DNA from: CAZMHL01 sp045605445
GTDB taxonomy: Bacteria > Bacillota > Clostridia > RGIG6154
Assembly (NCBI GenBank): GCA_045605445.1
Contig: JAZUPZ010000044.1
Coordinates: 1 to 64,000 of the forward strand
Length of the DNA stretch: 64,000 nucleotides
Reading direction: 5' to 3'
In this document: in pieces, positions 31,242 through 40,089 of the stretch
How positions within the stretch are numbered: the first letter of the stretch is position 1
Layout: each line of letters starts with the position of its first letter
Translations under genes and position numbers: made by a program
The notes under the pieces: model-generated
The model's input: the letters and a program-made list of their open reading frames with translations, nothing else
What the model was told of the DNA's origin: nothing
The model's database searches: none

Positions 31242-33157
31242 TGGCAGGACCAATGAGAGGACCGGGCGGAAGAGGACCAAGACCTAAAGTTAAGCCCACA
31301 AAGCAAACCTTTAAAACCTTAAAAAGGCTTTTTTCCTATATTTTTGAGCACTATAAGCTTCACTGTCTGGGCGTTGCCGTATTTATCGTAATAAGCTCAG
31401 TAACCAATGTTCTTGGTTCTCTGTTTTTAAAATCACTTATCGACGATTATATTGTGCCTATGCTTAATTCAAAGGTGCCCGACTTTATGCCCCTTTTAAA
31501 GGCAATAATAACAATGGCGGGAATTTACTATTTCGGCGCTTTCTGTACCTGGGCATATGCAAGAATAATGATATCCGTAACCCAGGGCACTCTTAAAAGA
31601 ATAAGAGACGAGCTTTTTGAACATATGGAAAGCCTGCCCATTAAATATTTCGATACTCATGCCCATGGCGACATTATGAGCATTTATACAAATGATGTTG
31701 ACACCTTAAGACAGCTGGTAAGCCAGAGCATACCTCAGCTTATCTCTTCGGTTATAACAATCGTGTCGGTTTTAAGCTCAATGATTTTGTTAAGTGTCCC
31801 CATGACAGTTCTTACAATTGTGTTTGTTTCAATAATGCTTACAACTGCCAAAAAAATAGGTATGCGAAGCGGTAAAAACTTCTCCCTTCAGCAGAAAAAC
31901 TTAGGAAAAGTAAACGGCTACATTGAAGAAATGATAGAAGGGCAGAAGGTTGTAAAGGTTTTCTGCCGTGAAGAGGAAACCTCGGATAAATTCGACGAGC
32001 TCAACGAGCAGCTTTATATAAGCGCAAAAAATGCAAACCAGTTTGCCAACGTAATGGGACCGGTAAACAACAACCTTGGCCACGTAAGCTACGTTGCATC
32101 GTTAGTATTCGGCTCCCTTCTTGCAATAACCGAATTCGGAGGCTTTACCCTTGGAAGCCTTGTAACCTTCCTTCAGCTGAACAAGAGCTTTAATATGCCT
32201 ATTTCCCAGGTTTCAATGCAGTTCAACTCAATTGTTATGGCAATGGCGGGAGCGGAAAGAATTTTCGCACTCCTCGATGAAAAGAGCGAAATCGATGACG
32301 GTTACGTTACTCTTGTAAATGCAAAAATTGACGAAAAGGGAAACATTACCGAAACAATGGAAAGAACGGGAATGTGGGCATGGAAGCATCCCCACGGCGA
32401 TGGAAGCCTTACCTATACAAAGCTTGAGGGCGACGTTGTTTTCGATGGGGTCGACTTTGGCTATAACGACGAGAAAATAATTCTTCACGATGTTAAAATG
32501 TATGCCCGCCCGGGACAGAAAATTGCCTTTGTAGGGGCAACGGGAGCAGGCAAAACCACAATAACAAATCTTATTAACCGTTTTTACGATATTCAGGACG
32601 GCAAAATAAGATACGACGGAATAAATATAAACAAAATCAAAAAGGCAGATTTAAGACGTTCTCTCGGAATAGTTCTTCAGGATACCCATCTTTTTACGGG
32701 AACGGTTATGGAAAACATCCGCTTCGGCAGACTCAATGCCACAGATGAAGAGGTTATCCAGGCGGCAAAGCTTGCCAATGCCCACGATTTTATTTCCCTT
32801 CTTCCAAAGGGCTACGATACGGTTCTTACCGCCGACGGACAAAACCTTTCCCAGGGACAAAGACAGCTTATTGCAATAGCAAGAGCGGCAGTTGCCGACC
32901 CGCCTGTGCTTATCTTAGACGAGGCAACCTCTTCGATTGACACAAGAACAGAGGTTTTAGTTCAGAGGGGAATGGACAGTCTGACAAAGGGACGCACCTC
33001 TTTCGTTATTGCCCACCGTCTTTCAACCGTAAGAAACTCCGATGTAATAATGGTTCTTGATCAGGGAAGAATTATTGAAAGAGGCAACCACGAAGAGCTG
33101 ATTGAAAAGAAAGGAACGTATTACCGTCTTTATACCGGTGCTTTTGAATTAGAGTAG
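31241..33157 (+). CDS. ABC exporter half-transporter with canonical ATP site
   Basis: 638 residues. A Gly/Pro/Arg-rich N-terminal extension precedes the membrane domain (about 35-345); an insert of about 50 residues lies before the nucleotide-binding domain. Walker A GATGAGKTT (from about 432), signature LSQGQRQLI, Walker B VLILDEATSSIDT with intact Glu, and H-loop IAHRLST. It completes the heterodimer with the preceding gene. Drug, peptide or lipid export are all possible. Confidence 0.9.
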   Translation: MAGPMRGPGGRGPRPKVKPTKQTFKTLKRLFSYIFEHYKLHCLGVAVFIVISSVTNVLGSLFLKSLIDDYIVPMLNSKVPDFMPLLKAIITMAGIYYFGAFCTWAYARIMISVTQGTLKRIRDELFEHMESLPIKYFDTHAHGDIMSIYTNDVDTLRQLVSQSIPQLISSVITIVSVLSSMILLSVPMTVLTIVFVSIMLTTAKKIGMRSGKNFSLQQKNLGKVNGYIEEMIEGQKVVKVFCREEETSDKFDELNEQLYISAKNANQFANVMGPVNNNLGHVSYVASLVFGSLLAITEFGGFTLGSLVTFLQLNKSFNMPISQVSMQFNSIVMAMAGAERIFALLDEKSEIDDGYVTLVNAKIDEKGNITETMERTGMWAWKHPHGDGSLTYTKLEGDVVFDGVDFGYNDEKIILHDVKMYARPGQKIAFVGATGAGKTTITNLINRFYDIQDGKIRYDGININKIKKADLRRSLGIVLQDTHLFTGTVMENIRFGRLNATDEEVIQAAKLANAHDFISLLPKGYDTVLTADGQNLSQGQRQLIAIARAAVADPPVLILDEATSSIDTRTEVLVQRGMDSLTKGRTSFVIAHRLSTVRNSDVIMVLDQGRIIERGNHEELIEKKGTYYRLYTGAFELE

Positions 33158-33526
33158 TAAAGAATAAAAAAGGTCAAATCCTTCGGACTTATTTGATTTG
33201 ATGATTTTGAAAGGCTGAAAGCCAACGGTTAACCGTTGGCTTTCGTCTGTCTGACAACAACCAAAATCGGAACCCGTGCAATAAAAAAGGTGCACCAACA
33301 AAGTCAGTGCACCGAAAAATGCACAGCTCCGATTGTAGTCACACAACTTTTGATACTGATTTCTCGGTATGCAAAATAGAGCATGCATTTTTGCCAGAAA
33401 CAAAAAAGCACCCAGAGAAATCATTTTGTTAAGTTGTGTGACTAACGACAGTTTAACACACATTCCAATACATGTCAAACAAAAAAGAACTTTGCTTTGC
33501 AGAGTTCTTTCATTTTTTATTCTTTA
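33158..33526. repeat. 369-bp intergenic element with 14-bp terminal inverted repeats
   Basis: TAAAGAATAAAAAA (33158-33171) is mirrored perfectly by TTTTTTATTCTTTA (33513-33526). Inside are a perfect palindrome AGCCAACGGTTAACCGTTGGCT (33220-33241), two large compound hairpins (33265-33334 and 33337-33443), and a minus-strand terminator (about 33482-33512). No gene is visible. It looks like a non-coding mobile or structured element; target duplication is not clear. Confidence 0.55.
33265..33443. other. Two adjacent compound hairpins, possible structured RNA
   Basis: Hairpin 1: AATCGGA/TCCGATT (33265-33271, 33328-33334), TGCA/TGCA, GGTGCAC/GTGCACC (33289-33295, 33307-33313). Hairpin 2: AGTCACACAACTT/AAGTTGTGTGACT (33337-33349, 33431-33443) and TGATTTCTC/GAGAAATCA (33357-33365, 33415-33423). 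The nested pairing is too extensive for chance. No known RNA family is recognised. Confidence 0.55.
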
Positions 33527-33550
33527 TTCTTTATTATTTATTCTTTAAAT

Positions 33551-34525
33551 TCAATAAAGCTTTTTAATTGAATTGACCAAATCCGAAATTTCCTTTCTTA
33601 CCTCAGAGGGTTCAAGAATTTCCGCCTCATCGCCGAAGGAGAGAATCCAGCCTAAGAATTGCGGGGAAACCTCTATATTCATAATGGCTTTGAAGTAATC
33701 ATCGTCAATTTTTGAAATGTGGGTATCCTTGCCGAAACGGTCAATAATTACATTTATAAGTCTGTTTTTGCATTTGAGGGAAAGCTGCTTTTCCTCTCCC
33801 GCAAACATTGAGAAAACCTTTTTGGTGTAAAGGGCGGGGTCAAAATCCTTTTTGGGAATTTCGGCAGGGGTGTCGCAAATTTCAATGCTCTCCATTTTGT
33901 CAACTCTGTAATGAACATAAGACTGATATTTTTCTTTATATGTAATAAGATAGTAGTTTTCGTCATCAAAGGTGAGGGCAACGGGATTTTCAATATATTT
34001 TTCTCCGTTTTTGCGGTAGCTCTTTTCCTTTGAAACAGTCCAGCTGAAATATCTGAACTTAATCTGCCTACCCTTGGCAATAGCGTCGTGAAGCTTGTCA
34101 ACGTTGTAATAAATCTGCTCATTTGCCGTTTTTGTTCTGTTTACAAGGTGAACCTGGCGGTGAAGCTTTCCCGCGTTGTTTGCGCTGGTAAGCCCTTCAA
34201 GCTTTTCGATAAGTTCAAGGCTCTTTTTGTGAGTTATAAATTTTGAAGCCTGAACGCTGTCCACAAGAAGCTTAAGCTCGGGAAGCTCAAAGTCTCTTGA
34301 AGCAACGTAGTAAAATGTCTGCTTTCTTTTTTCGCAAACTATGTCAAGTCCGAAAAGACGCAAACATTCAACGTCGTCATAAAGGCTCTTTCTTTCCGCC
34401 GAAATGTCGTGTTTTGCAAGATATACCGTCATATCTGCAATGGTTGCAGGGTGCTCCTCGTCGGTTTTTTCAAGAAAGAATTTCATAAGATACAAAAGCT
34501 TTAATTTCTGGTTTGACTGCTTCAT
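33551..34525 (-). CDS. WYL-domain transcriptional regulator
   Basis: 324 residues. An N-terminal winged helix (about 1-75; LYLMKFFLEKTDEEHPATIADM) is followed by a WYL domain (about 150-230; AIAKGRQIKFRYFSWT, then NPVALTFDDENYYLITY) and a C-terminal WCX-type segment ending in the Pro-Ser-Glu-Val region. WYL regulators bind small ligands or nucleic acid and often act as repressors. Its target is not evident; neighbours are the exporter and the decarboxylase operon, divergent from it. Confidence 0.88.
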   Translation of the reverse strand: MKQSNQKLKLLYLMKFFLEKTDEEHPATIADMTVYLAKHDISAERKSLYDDVECLRLFGLDIVCEKRKQTFYYVASRDFELPELKLLVDSVQASKFITHKKSLELIEKLEGLTSANNAGKLHRQVHLVNRTKTANEQIYYNVDKLHDAIAKGRQIKFRYFSWTVSKEKSYRKNGEKYIENPVALTFDDENYYLITYKEKYQSYVHYRVDKMESIEICDTPAEIPKKDFDPALYTKKVFSMFAGEEKQLSLKCKNRLINVIIDRFGKDTHISKIDDDYFKAIMNIEVSPQFLGWILSFGDEAEILEPSEVRKEISDLVNSIKKLY

Positions 34526-34542
34526 AAATTCACCTCGTTTTT

Positions 34543-34571
34543 ATGATAATTTATATATCGTTTTTTGTCAA
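34543..34571 (-). promoter_or_regulatory. Promoter of the WYL regulator
   Basis: Minus-strand -35 TTGACA (34566-34571), 17 bp, -10 TATCAT (34543-34548). Confidence 0.65.
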
Positions 34572-34603
34572 ATGGAGTTTTTTGAAAAAAATAACTTTTT
34601 CCC

Positions 34604-34632
34604 TTGAATTTTACTGAAAATGGTGATATCAT
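34604..34632 (+). promoter_or_regulatory. Promoter of the decarboxylase operon
   Basis: -35 TTGAAT (34604-34609), 17 bp, -10 TATCAT (34627-34632) with TGGTGA upstream. Divergent from the WYL promoter. Confidence 0.55.
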
Positions 34633-34713
34633 ATAAGCTGATGTAAATTGGGCAAAATGGGTAGTTTTTATGTTTTGCTTCACATATTAAAGACAAAAGA
34701 AAGGAGCTGTATT

Positions 34714-34989
34714 ATGTCAAACACATTCGTAGTTTTAATGGGAATGGGTACGGTGTTTATCGGTCTTATCTCAATAATTTTAATTTGTATGATAATGGGC
34801 GCGCTGTGCAAAAACCTCGTTAAAGAAGACAGTAAGGCAAAGCCTGTTCAGGCACCGGCAGAATTTACGCTTCAGCCTGCAGCAATTGAAAACAAGCAGG
34901 AAATAATTGCGGCTTGTTGCGCTGCAATAGCGGAAGAATTGGGTACCGATGTATCCGGAATTAAAGTAGTATCATTTAAAAGAGTATAA
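34714..34989 (+). CDS. oadG: Sodium-pump decarboxylase gamma subunit
   Basis: 91 residues: an N-terminal membrane helix (about 8-30, VLMGMGTVFIGLISIILICM), a linker, then a cytosolic tail with EIIAACCAAIAEELG as in OadG/MmdD family proteins. The subunit holds the membrane pump and carboxyltransferase together. ATG 34714 follows AAAGGAG; an in-frame ATG at 34648 lacks one. First gene of a four-gene operon. Confidence 0.85.
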   Translation: MSNTFVVLMGMGTVFIGLISIILICMIMGALCKNLVKEDSKAKPVQAPAEFTLQPAAIENKQEIIAACCAAIAEELGTDVSGIKVVSFKRV

Positions 34990-35006
34990 ATTTGGAGGAA
35001 AATAAT

Positions 35007-35387
35007 ATGAAAAATTACAAAGTAAATGTAAACGGAACAGAATATGTTATCGGAATTGAACTTATAAGCGAAGAAGAAGCAAAGGCAGCTCAGGTTGCTC
35101 CTGCAGCGGCTCCTGCACCTGTTGCAGCTCCTGCACCGGAAGCAGCTCCTGCAGCTCCCGTTGCTCCTGGCGAAGGCGAAGCTGTTAATGCTCCAATGCC
35201 GGGAACAATTCTCGATGTTAAGGTTGCAGCAGGCGAAGCTGTTAAAAAGGGCCAGGTTCTTTTCATTCTTGAAGCTATGAAAATGGAAAACGAAATTATG
35301 GCAGGCTGCGACGGTACAGTTACAGCAGTTATGGCAACAAAAGGCGCAACCGTTCAGACCGGCGATGCTCTTTGCACAATTAAATAA
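35007..35387 (+). CDS. Biotin carrier protein of the sodium-pump decarboxylase
   Basis: 126 residues: a short N-terminal domain, an Ala/Pro hinge (about 35-60, APAAAPAPVAAPAPEAAPAA), and a biotinyl domain with the biotinylated lysine in EAMKMEN and the flanking NAPMPGTILDV. Biotin carries the carboxyl group from the alpha subunit to the membrane pump. ATG 35007 is preferred (GGAGG before it). Confidence 0.93.
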   Translation: MKNYKVNVNGTEYVIGIELISEEEAKAAQVAPAAAPAPVAAPAPEAAPAAPVAPGEGEAVNAPMPGTILDVKVAAGEAVKKGQVLFILEAMKMENEIMAGCDGTVTAVMATKGATVQTGDALCTIK

Positions 35388-35405
35388 TAAGCGAGGCGTT
35401 TAAAA

Positions 35406-37052
35406 ATGAGTAAGAAAATTTTTGCAGTTCTTCTTGCAATGCTTGTTCTTTGCACAAGCGCAGTAACAGGCCTTTGCGCAGGAACAAAAGAAGATGCTGT
35501 TGTTATAAAAGCCGTTAACTACGACGAAACAAAGCAGAGTCTTACAATAACCGTAGCAAACCAGAGCTCAGAAGATGTAGTTAACTTTCTTGCAGTTCCC
35601 ACAACTGCCGATGCAAACGTGGCAATAGACACAACAAACCTTCAGAACTATTATTCAGGCTACGGCGAGCTTCCTGCAGGCGGGGAAATGAAAATTGTAT
35701 TTCCTGCAACAATTAAAAACTTCAATGCCAAAAAAGCTCCGGTAATCGACTGTGAGATTCAGTATATAAGAGGTACCTCTTCAATCGACCTTACAAATGC
35801 GGGCAATGAAGTTGAGTCAGTAATCTACGAAGATATTTTCAATAATAAAACAACAGTTGCTCAGGCAATTATCAACTTTGTTGAGCAGACAGGCTTTTCA
35901 ATGATTGCCAAAAACTTTATGAACGGCGGATGGAAAATTCTTGTAATGCTCCTTATATCCTTCGTGCTTATGTACCTTGCAATAGTAAAACAGTTTGAGC
36001 CGTTGCTCCTTCTTCCTATTGCTTTCGGTATGCTTCTTACAAACCTTCCCGGTGCAGAAATGTTCCACGAGGAGCTTTTTGCAGAAGGTCATGCCCACTG
36101 GAATCTCTTTGCGGCAACAAATTCTGTAACTCCCGGTCTTATTGACTACCTTTACCTTGGCGTTAAGCTTGGAATTTATCCCTGCCTTATCTTCCTCGGT
36201 GTTGGCGCAATGACAGACTTCGGACCCCTTATTGCAAATCCAAAGAGCCTTCTCCTCGGAGCGGCTGCTCAGCTTGGTATTTTTATGACCTATGTTGCGG
36301 CAACAACCCTCTTCGGGTTCACCCCGGCAGAGGCTGCATCAACAGGTATCATCGGCGGAGCCGACGGTCCTACCGCAATTTTTGTAACCACAAGACTTGC
36401 TCCTCATTTGCTTGGACCTATCGCAGTTGCGGCTTATTCATATATGGCGCTTGTTCCGGTAATTCAGCCGCCTATTATGAAGCTTCTTACAACAAAGGAA
36501 GAACGTCAGATTGTTATGAAGCCTTTAAGAGAGGTTTCAAAAACAGAAAAAATCATATTCCCCATTGCAATTACAGTTTTTGTAACTCTTCTGGTTCCGT
36601 CAGCAGGTCCGCTTGTAGGCGCGCTTATGCTTGGTAACCTTGCAAGAGAATGCGGAGTGGTTGACAGAATTTCAAAAACAGCTCAGAACGAGCTTATGAA
36701 TATAGTAACAATTTTCCTTGGAATTTCCGTTGGTGCAACAGCAACATCTGAAACCTTCCTTAACTGGAAAACCCTTTCAATTATCGCAATGGGCGTAGTT
36801 GCCTTTGGCTGTGGTACAGCAGGCGGAGTTATTCTTGCTAAAATTATGAACCTGTTCTCAAAGAACAAAATCAATCCGCTTATCGGTTCTGCGGGCGTTT
36901 CAGCAGTTCCGATGGCAGCAAGAGTTTCTCAGACCGTAGGACAGAAGGAAAATCCGAAAAACTTCCTTCTTATGCACGCTATGGGACCAAACGTTGCAGG
37001 CGTAATCGGCTCTGCAATCGCCGCAGGCGTTCTTATCGCTCTCTTCGGTTAA
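35406..37052 (+). CDS. oadB: Sodium-pump decarboxylase beta subunit with extra N-terminal domain
   Basis: 548 residues. From about 175 on it is a normal OadB: many membrane helices, the conserved GIIGGADGPTAIF, and GIATSETFL-like and NPLIGSAGVSAVPMAARVSQ segments. It couples biotin decarboxylation to sodium export. The first 165 residues are additional: a signal-peptide-like start (AVLLAMLVLCTSAVTGLCAG) and a beta-rich domain expected outside the cell. Ordinary OadB is about 375-435 residues. Confidence 0.9.
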   Translation: MSKKIFAVLLAMLVLCTSAVTGLCAGTKEDAVVIKAVNYDETKQSLTITVANQSSEDVVNFLAVPTTADANVAIDTTNLQNYYSGYGELPAGGEMKIVFPATIKNFNAKKAPVIDCEIQYIRGTSSIDLTNAGNEVESVIYEDIFNNKTTVAQAIINFVEQTGFSMIAKNFMNGGWKILVMLLISFVLMYLAIVKQFEPLLLLPIAFGMLLTNLPGAEMFHEELFAEGHAHWNLFAATNSVTPGLIDYLYLGVKLGIYPCLIFLGVGAMTDFGPLIANPKSLLLGAAAQLGIFMTYVAATTLFGFTPAEAASTGIIGGADGPTAIFVTTRLAPHLLGPIAVAAYSYMALVPVIQPPIMKLLTTKEERQIVMKPLREVSKTEKIIFPIAITVFVTLLVPSAGPLVGALMLGNLARECGVVDRISKTAQNELMNIVTIFLGISVGATATSETFLNWKTLSIIAMGVVAFGCGTAGGVILAKIMNLFSKNKINPLIGSAGVSAVPMAARVSQTVGQKENPKNFLLMHAMGPNVAGVIGSAIAAGVLIALFG

Positions 37053-37087
37053 TAGCGTATTGAAAAGAAAAAGAAAGGAAAATCAAA

Positions 37088-38473
37088 ATGGGCAAATTAT
37101 TTATTACAGATACCATTCTTCGTGACGCTCACCAGTCTCAGGCTGCTACCCGTATGAAGATGGAAGATATGATTCCCGCTCTTCAGACTCTCGACAAGGT
37201 TGGATACTGGTCGGTTGAATGCTGGGGCGGAGCTACATTTGATGCTTGTATGAGATTTTTGAACGAAGACCCATGGGAAAGACTTCGTACAATAAAGGCA
37301 AATATGCCAAACACAAAGCTTCAGATGCTTTTCAGAGGTCAGAACATTTTAGGTTATAAACATTATGCCGACGACGTTGTTGAACAGTTCTGTAAAAAGT
37401 CAATCGAAAACGGAATCGACGTGGTTCGTGTGTTCGATGCTCTCAACGACCCGAGAAACTTAGAGGCGGCAGTAAAATTCGTTAAGGAATACGGCGGACA
37501 CTGCGAAACAGCTATAAGCTACACAGTAAGCCCCGTTCATAATATTGACTATTTCGTAAAGCTTTCCGAAAAGCTTGAAAAAATGGGCGCAGATTCAATT
37601 TGTATCAAGGATATGGCAAACCTGCTTCTTCCTTACGATGCCTTCAAGCTTGTTAAAAAGCTTAAGGAAAACATCAGCGTTCCTATTCATCTGCATACTC
37701 ATAATACCGCAGGAACCGGCGATATGACAAACCTTATGGCGGCTCAGGCCGGCGTTGATATTGTAGACTGTGCACTTTCACCTCTTGCAAACGGAACCTC
37801 AAACCCGTCAACAGAGGCAATGGTTGCAACAATGCAGGGAACAGACAGAGATACAGGTCTTGACCTTAATACACTTGCAGAAGCTGCAGCGCACTTCAGA
37901 AAGATTGCAGAAGAAATGAAAAAAGCAGGAACTTTAGATCCAAAGGTGTTAAATGTTGACCCCAACGCGCTCCTTTACCAGGTTCCCGGCGGAATGCTTT
38001 CAAACCTTATTTCTCAGCTTAAACAGCAGAATGCTGAAGATAAATACTACGAGGTTTTAGAGGAAGTTCCGAGAGTAAGAAAAGACTTCGGTTATCCTCC
38101 GCTCGTAACTCCAACAAGCCAGATTGTAGGAACTCAGGCAGTTCTCAACGTTCTTATGGGAAGATATAAAATGATTTCCAAAGAATCAAAGGGACTTTTA
38201 AGAGGCGAATACGGTCAGCTTCCCGCAGAGGTAAATGAAGAAGTAAGAAAAATGGCAATCGGCGACGACGAAGTAATTACCTGCCGTCCTGCCGACCTTA
38301 TCGAACCCGAGCTTCCCAAATACAAAGAAGAAACAAAGGATATGGCAAAATGCGAAGAAGACGTTTTAAGCTACGCGCTCTTCCCCCAGGTTGCTCAGAA
38401 ATTCTTTGAAGAAAGGGAAAGAAAGGCTCACGAGGGAGATACTAAGACTATTTACGTAGCCGATTTGTCATAA
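37088..38473 (+). CDS. oadA: Carboxyltransferase (alpha) subunit, oxaloacetate decarboxylase type
   Basis: 461 residues. TIM-barrel carboxyltransferase with DTILRDAHQSQAATRM (metal and substrate residues), the carbamylated-lysine region CIKDMANLL, HTHNTAGTGDM (metal His pair), and the PYC-conserved domain behind it. It lacks the C-terminal biotin domain, which is supplied by the gene at 35007. It transfers CO2 from oxaloacetate (or a related acid) to biotin. Substrate by homology only; oxaloacetate is the usual one for this architecture. Confidence 0.92.
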   Translation: MGKLFITDTILRDAHQSQAATRMKMEDMIPALQTLDKVGYWSVECWGGATFDACMRFLNEDPWERLRTIKANMPNTKLQMLFRGQNILGYKHYADDVVEQFCKKSIENGIDVVRVFDALNDPRNLEAAVKFVKEYGGHCETAISYTVSPVHNIDYFVKLSEKLEKMGADSICIKDMANLLLPYDAFKLVKKLKENISVPIHLHTHNTAGTGDMTNLMAAQAGVDIVDCALSPLANGTSNPSTEAMVATMQGTDRDTGLDLNTLAEAAAHFRKIAEEMKKAGTLDPKVLNVDPNALLYQVPGGMLSNLISQLKQQNAEDKYYEVLEEVPRVRKDFGYPPLVTPTSQIVGTQAVLNVLMGRYKMISKESKGLLRGEYGQLPAEVNEEVRKMAIGDDEVITCRPADLIEPELPKYKEETKDMAKCEEDVLSYALFPQVAQKFFEERERKAHEGDTKTIYVADLS

Positions 38474-38610
38474 GAACCTGAAAAAATTGTTCTACCACAA
38501 AGCCACTGTTTAACAGTGGCTTTGTTTTTTACCGGACACAGCCAACTCATGTATAAATAATACACTACGGGCTGTGTCCGGCAAAATATAACTTCTTTTT
38601 TCAGGTTCTT
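38472..38610. repeat. 139-bp inverted-repeat element after oadA
   Basis: 15-bp terminal repeats AAGAACCTGAAAAAA (38472-38486) and TTTTTTCAGGTTCTT (38596-38610) enclose two hairpins: AAAGCCACTG/CAGTGGCTTT (38499-38523, followed by T-run, terminator of the oad operon) and CCGGACACAGCC/GGCTGTGTCCGG (38532-38543, 38570-38581). The left repeat overlaps the oadA stop. Confidence 0.65.
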
Positions 38611-38710
38611 TGTACGGCGGCGGGTTCGGTTTGTCCATTCTGTACTATTTTTTCAGAACCTTCGGGAGATATCTTGTTTCGGGAGGTCTGCCACCGTATT
38701 ATTTTTATTC

Positions 38711-38739
38711 TTGACAGTGAAAAGTGGGTAGGTTATAAT
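38711..38739 (+). promoter_or_regulatory. Promoter of the GT-D-like gene
   Basis: -35 TTGACA (38711-38716), 17 bp, -10 TATAAT (38734-38739). Consensus sigma-A. Confidence 0.8.
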
Positions 38740-38759
38740 AAAAAGGAGGGGGAAGATTT

Positions 38760-39710
38760 ATGAAGAAACTTACATATTTAATGTACAGCTTAAAGTGGTT
38801 TGCCGTACATATGAGAAATAAAATAAAAGGAAACCGTTGGAACTGCAAAGGTAAAAGATATGCGGGAAGAGAGCTTATGCCAAATCAGAAGGGTAACGAT
38901 TTTATTGCCGAGGGCATAAAAAGCGGAAAACCTTTTATGGCGGCGCGCTTCGGCTCTGTTGAGCTTTTAACCGTTTCAAATTGCTATGCAATTGACCTGG
39001 GCATCAAAAAAGAAATTCACGAATCCAATCTTCGCGATATGACCAACAATGCGGGCTTTTTCCCCAAGGATGCGGAAAAAGTTAAAAAGTTTTCTGACCT
39101 TATGCTTGAATGTATGCCAAAGGTTGACCTTCTCGGCGTTTGGTACAACGACCATGAGGATTATTTTATAAAACACAAAATGCCAAACACAAAAATTACC
39201 TATATAAGAGGTCTTGATGCTTACCTTGCGGAAAATCCCTGGACAAAGCATCTGGAGGGCAAAAAGGTTGTTGTTGTTCATCCCTTTGAAAAAAGCATAA
39301 TGTCTCAGTATACAAACAACAGAGAAAAGCTTTTTGGCGGAAAAGAGGTTCTGCCGGAGTTTAACTTAAGAGTTGTAAAGGCGGTTGTAACCCTTGCGGG
39401 AGAAACCGACGAAAGATTTAAAGACTGGTTTGAGGCTCTTGATTATATGTACAACGAGGTTATGAAAGAAGACTTCGACGTGGCAATTTTAGGTTGCGGA
39501 GCCTACGGCTTCCCTCTTGCCGCAAAAATAAAGGATGCGGGCAAGCAGGCAATTCACCTGGGCGGACCTACTCAGATTCTTTTCGGAATCAAGGGTCAGC
39601 GCTGGGAGGACAGACCGGAAGGCAAATTCTTCAACGAATACTGGGTAAGACCTTCGGCAGAGGAAACCCCCAAGGCAAGCAACAAGGTAGAGAAGGGCTG
39701 TTACTGGTAA
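38760..39710 (+). CDS. GT-D fold glycosyltransferase-like protein
   Basis: 316 residues. FMAARFGSVELLTV near the start and the C-terminal signature GCGAYGFPLAAKIKDAGKQA followed by HLGGPTQILFGIKGQRW match the GT-D/DUF1792 type of glycosyltransferase-like protein found in cell-surface polysaccharide and glycoprotein loci. A basic amphipathic N-terminus could touch the membrane. It lies beside the giant surface protein, so glycosylation of that protein is a possible role; this is inference. Confidence 0.8.
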   Translation: MKKLTYLMYSLKWFAVHMRNKIKGNRWNCKGKRYAGRELMPNQKGNDFIAEGIKSGKPFMAARFGSVELLTVSNCYAIDLGIKKEIHESNLRDMTNNAGFFPKDAEKVKKFSDLMLECMPKVDLLGVWYNDHEDYFIKHKMPNTKITYIRGLDAYLAENPWTKHLEGKKVVVVHPFEKSIMSQYTNNREKLFGGKEVLPEFNLRVVKAVVTLAGETDERFKDWFEALDYMYNEVMKEDFDVAILGCGAYGFPLAAKIKDAGKQAIHLGGPTQILFGIKGQRWEDRPEGKFFNEYWVRPSAEETPKASNKVEKGCYW

Positions 39711-39740
39711 AGCGGATTTGTTCCTATATAATATACATAC

Positions 39741-39770
39741 TGTACGGGCGATTCACAAATCGCCCGTTTT
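39741..39770 (+). terminator. Terminator of the GT-D-like gene
   Basis: ACGGGCGATT-caca-AATCGCCCGT followed by T-run. The rest of the gap up to 39998 holds no gene that I can support. Confidence 0.85.
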
Positions 39771-39998
39771 TTCTGTATTCAGGCAATGGTTTAATGCGCC
39801 GCAAGGAGCAGCCTGCAAAATTTACGGTTTTAATTCGTGGCCTGAGGCAATTTATTGATAAACAACCGGACCTGTTTTCTCTGCAATTCTTGTCAAAAAA
39901 AGGTGGATTTTTATGCCCTTTAGACTTCGATTGCTCCGTTGTGCAAAGTGCACAATTTTTTTGTGCTCTTTTTTGCAAAATGCTTTTTCGGGTTTGTC

Positions 39999-40027
39999 TT
40001 GACAATGATTTCCTTGTAAGATATAAT
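39999..40027 (+). promoter_or_regulatory. Consensus promoter of the giant surface protein gene
   Basis: -35 TTGACA (39999-40004), 17 bp, -10 TATAAT (40022-40027): exact consensus in both boxes. The leader is about 55 bases, too short for a riboswitch. Confidence 0.85.
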
Positions 40028-40089
40028 GAAGTGTACCCTAATATACGTATATCCCAACGTAGACCAAAATAAAAGAGAGGAGAAAAGAT

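Noticed and set aside
39494..40072. 192-codon frame overlapping the end of the GT-D-like gene
   Set aside because: Starts inside a well-supported gene in another frame, crosses its terminator and the giant gene's promoter.
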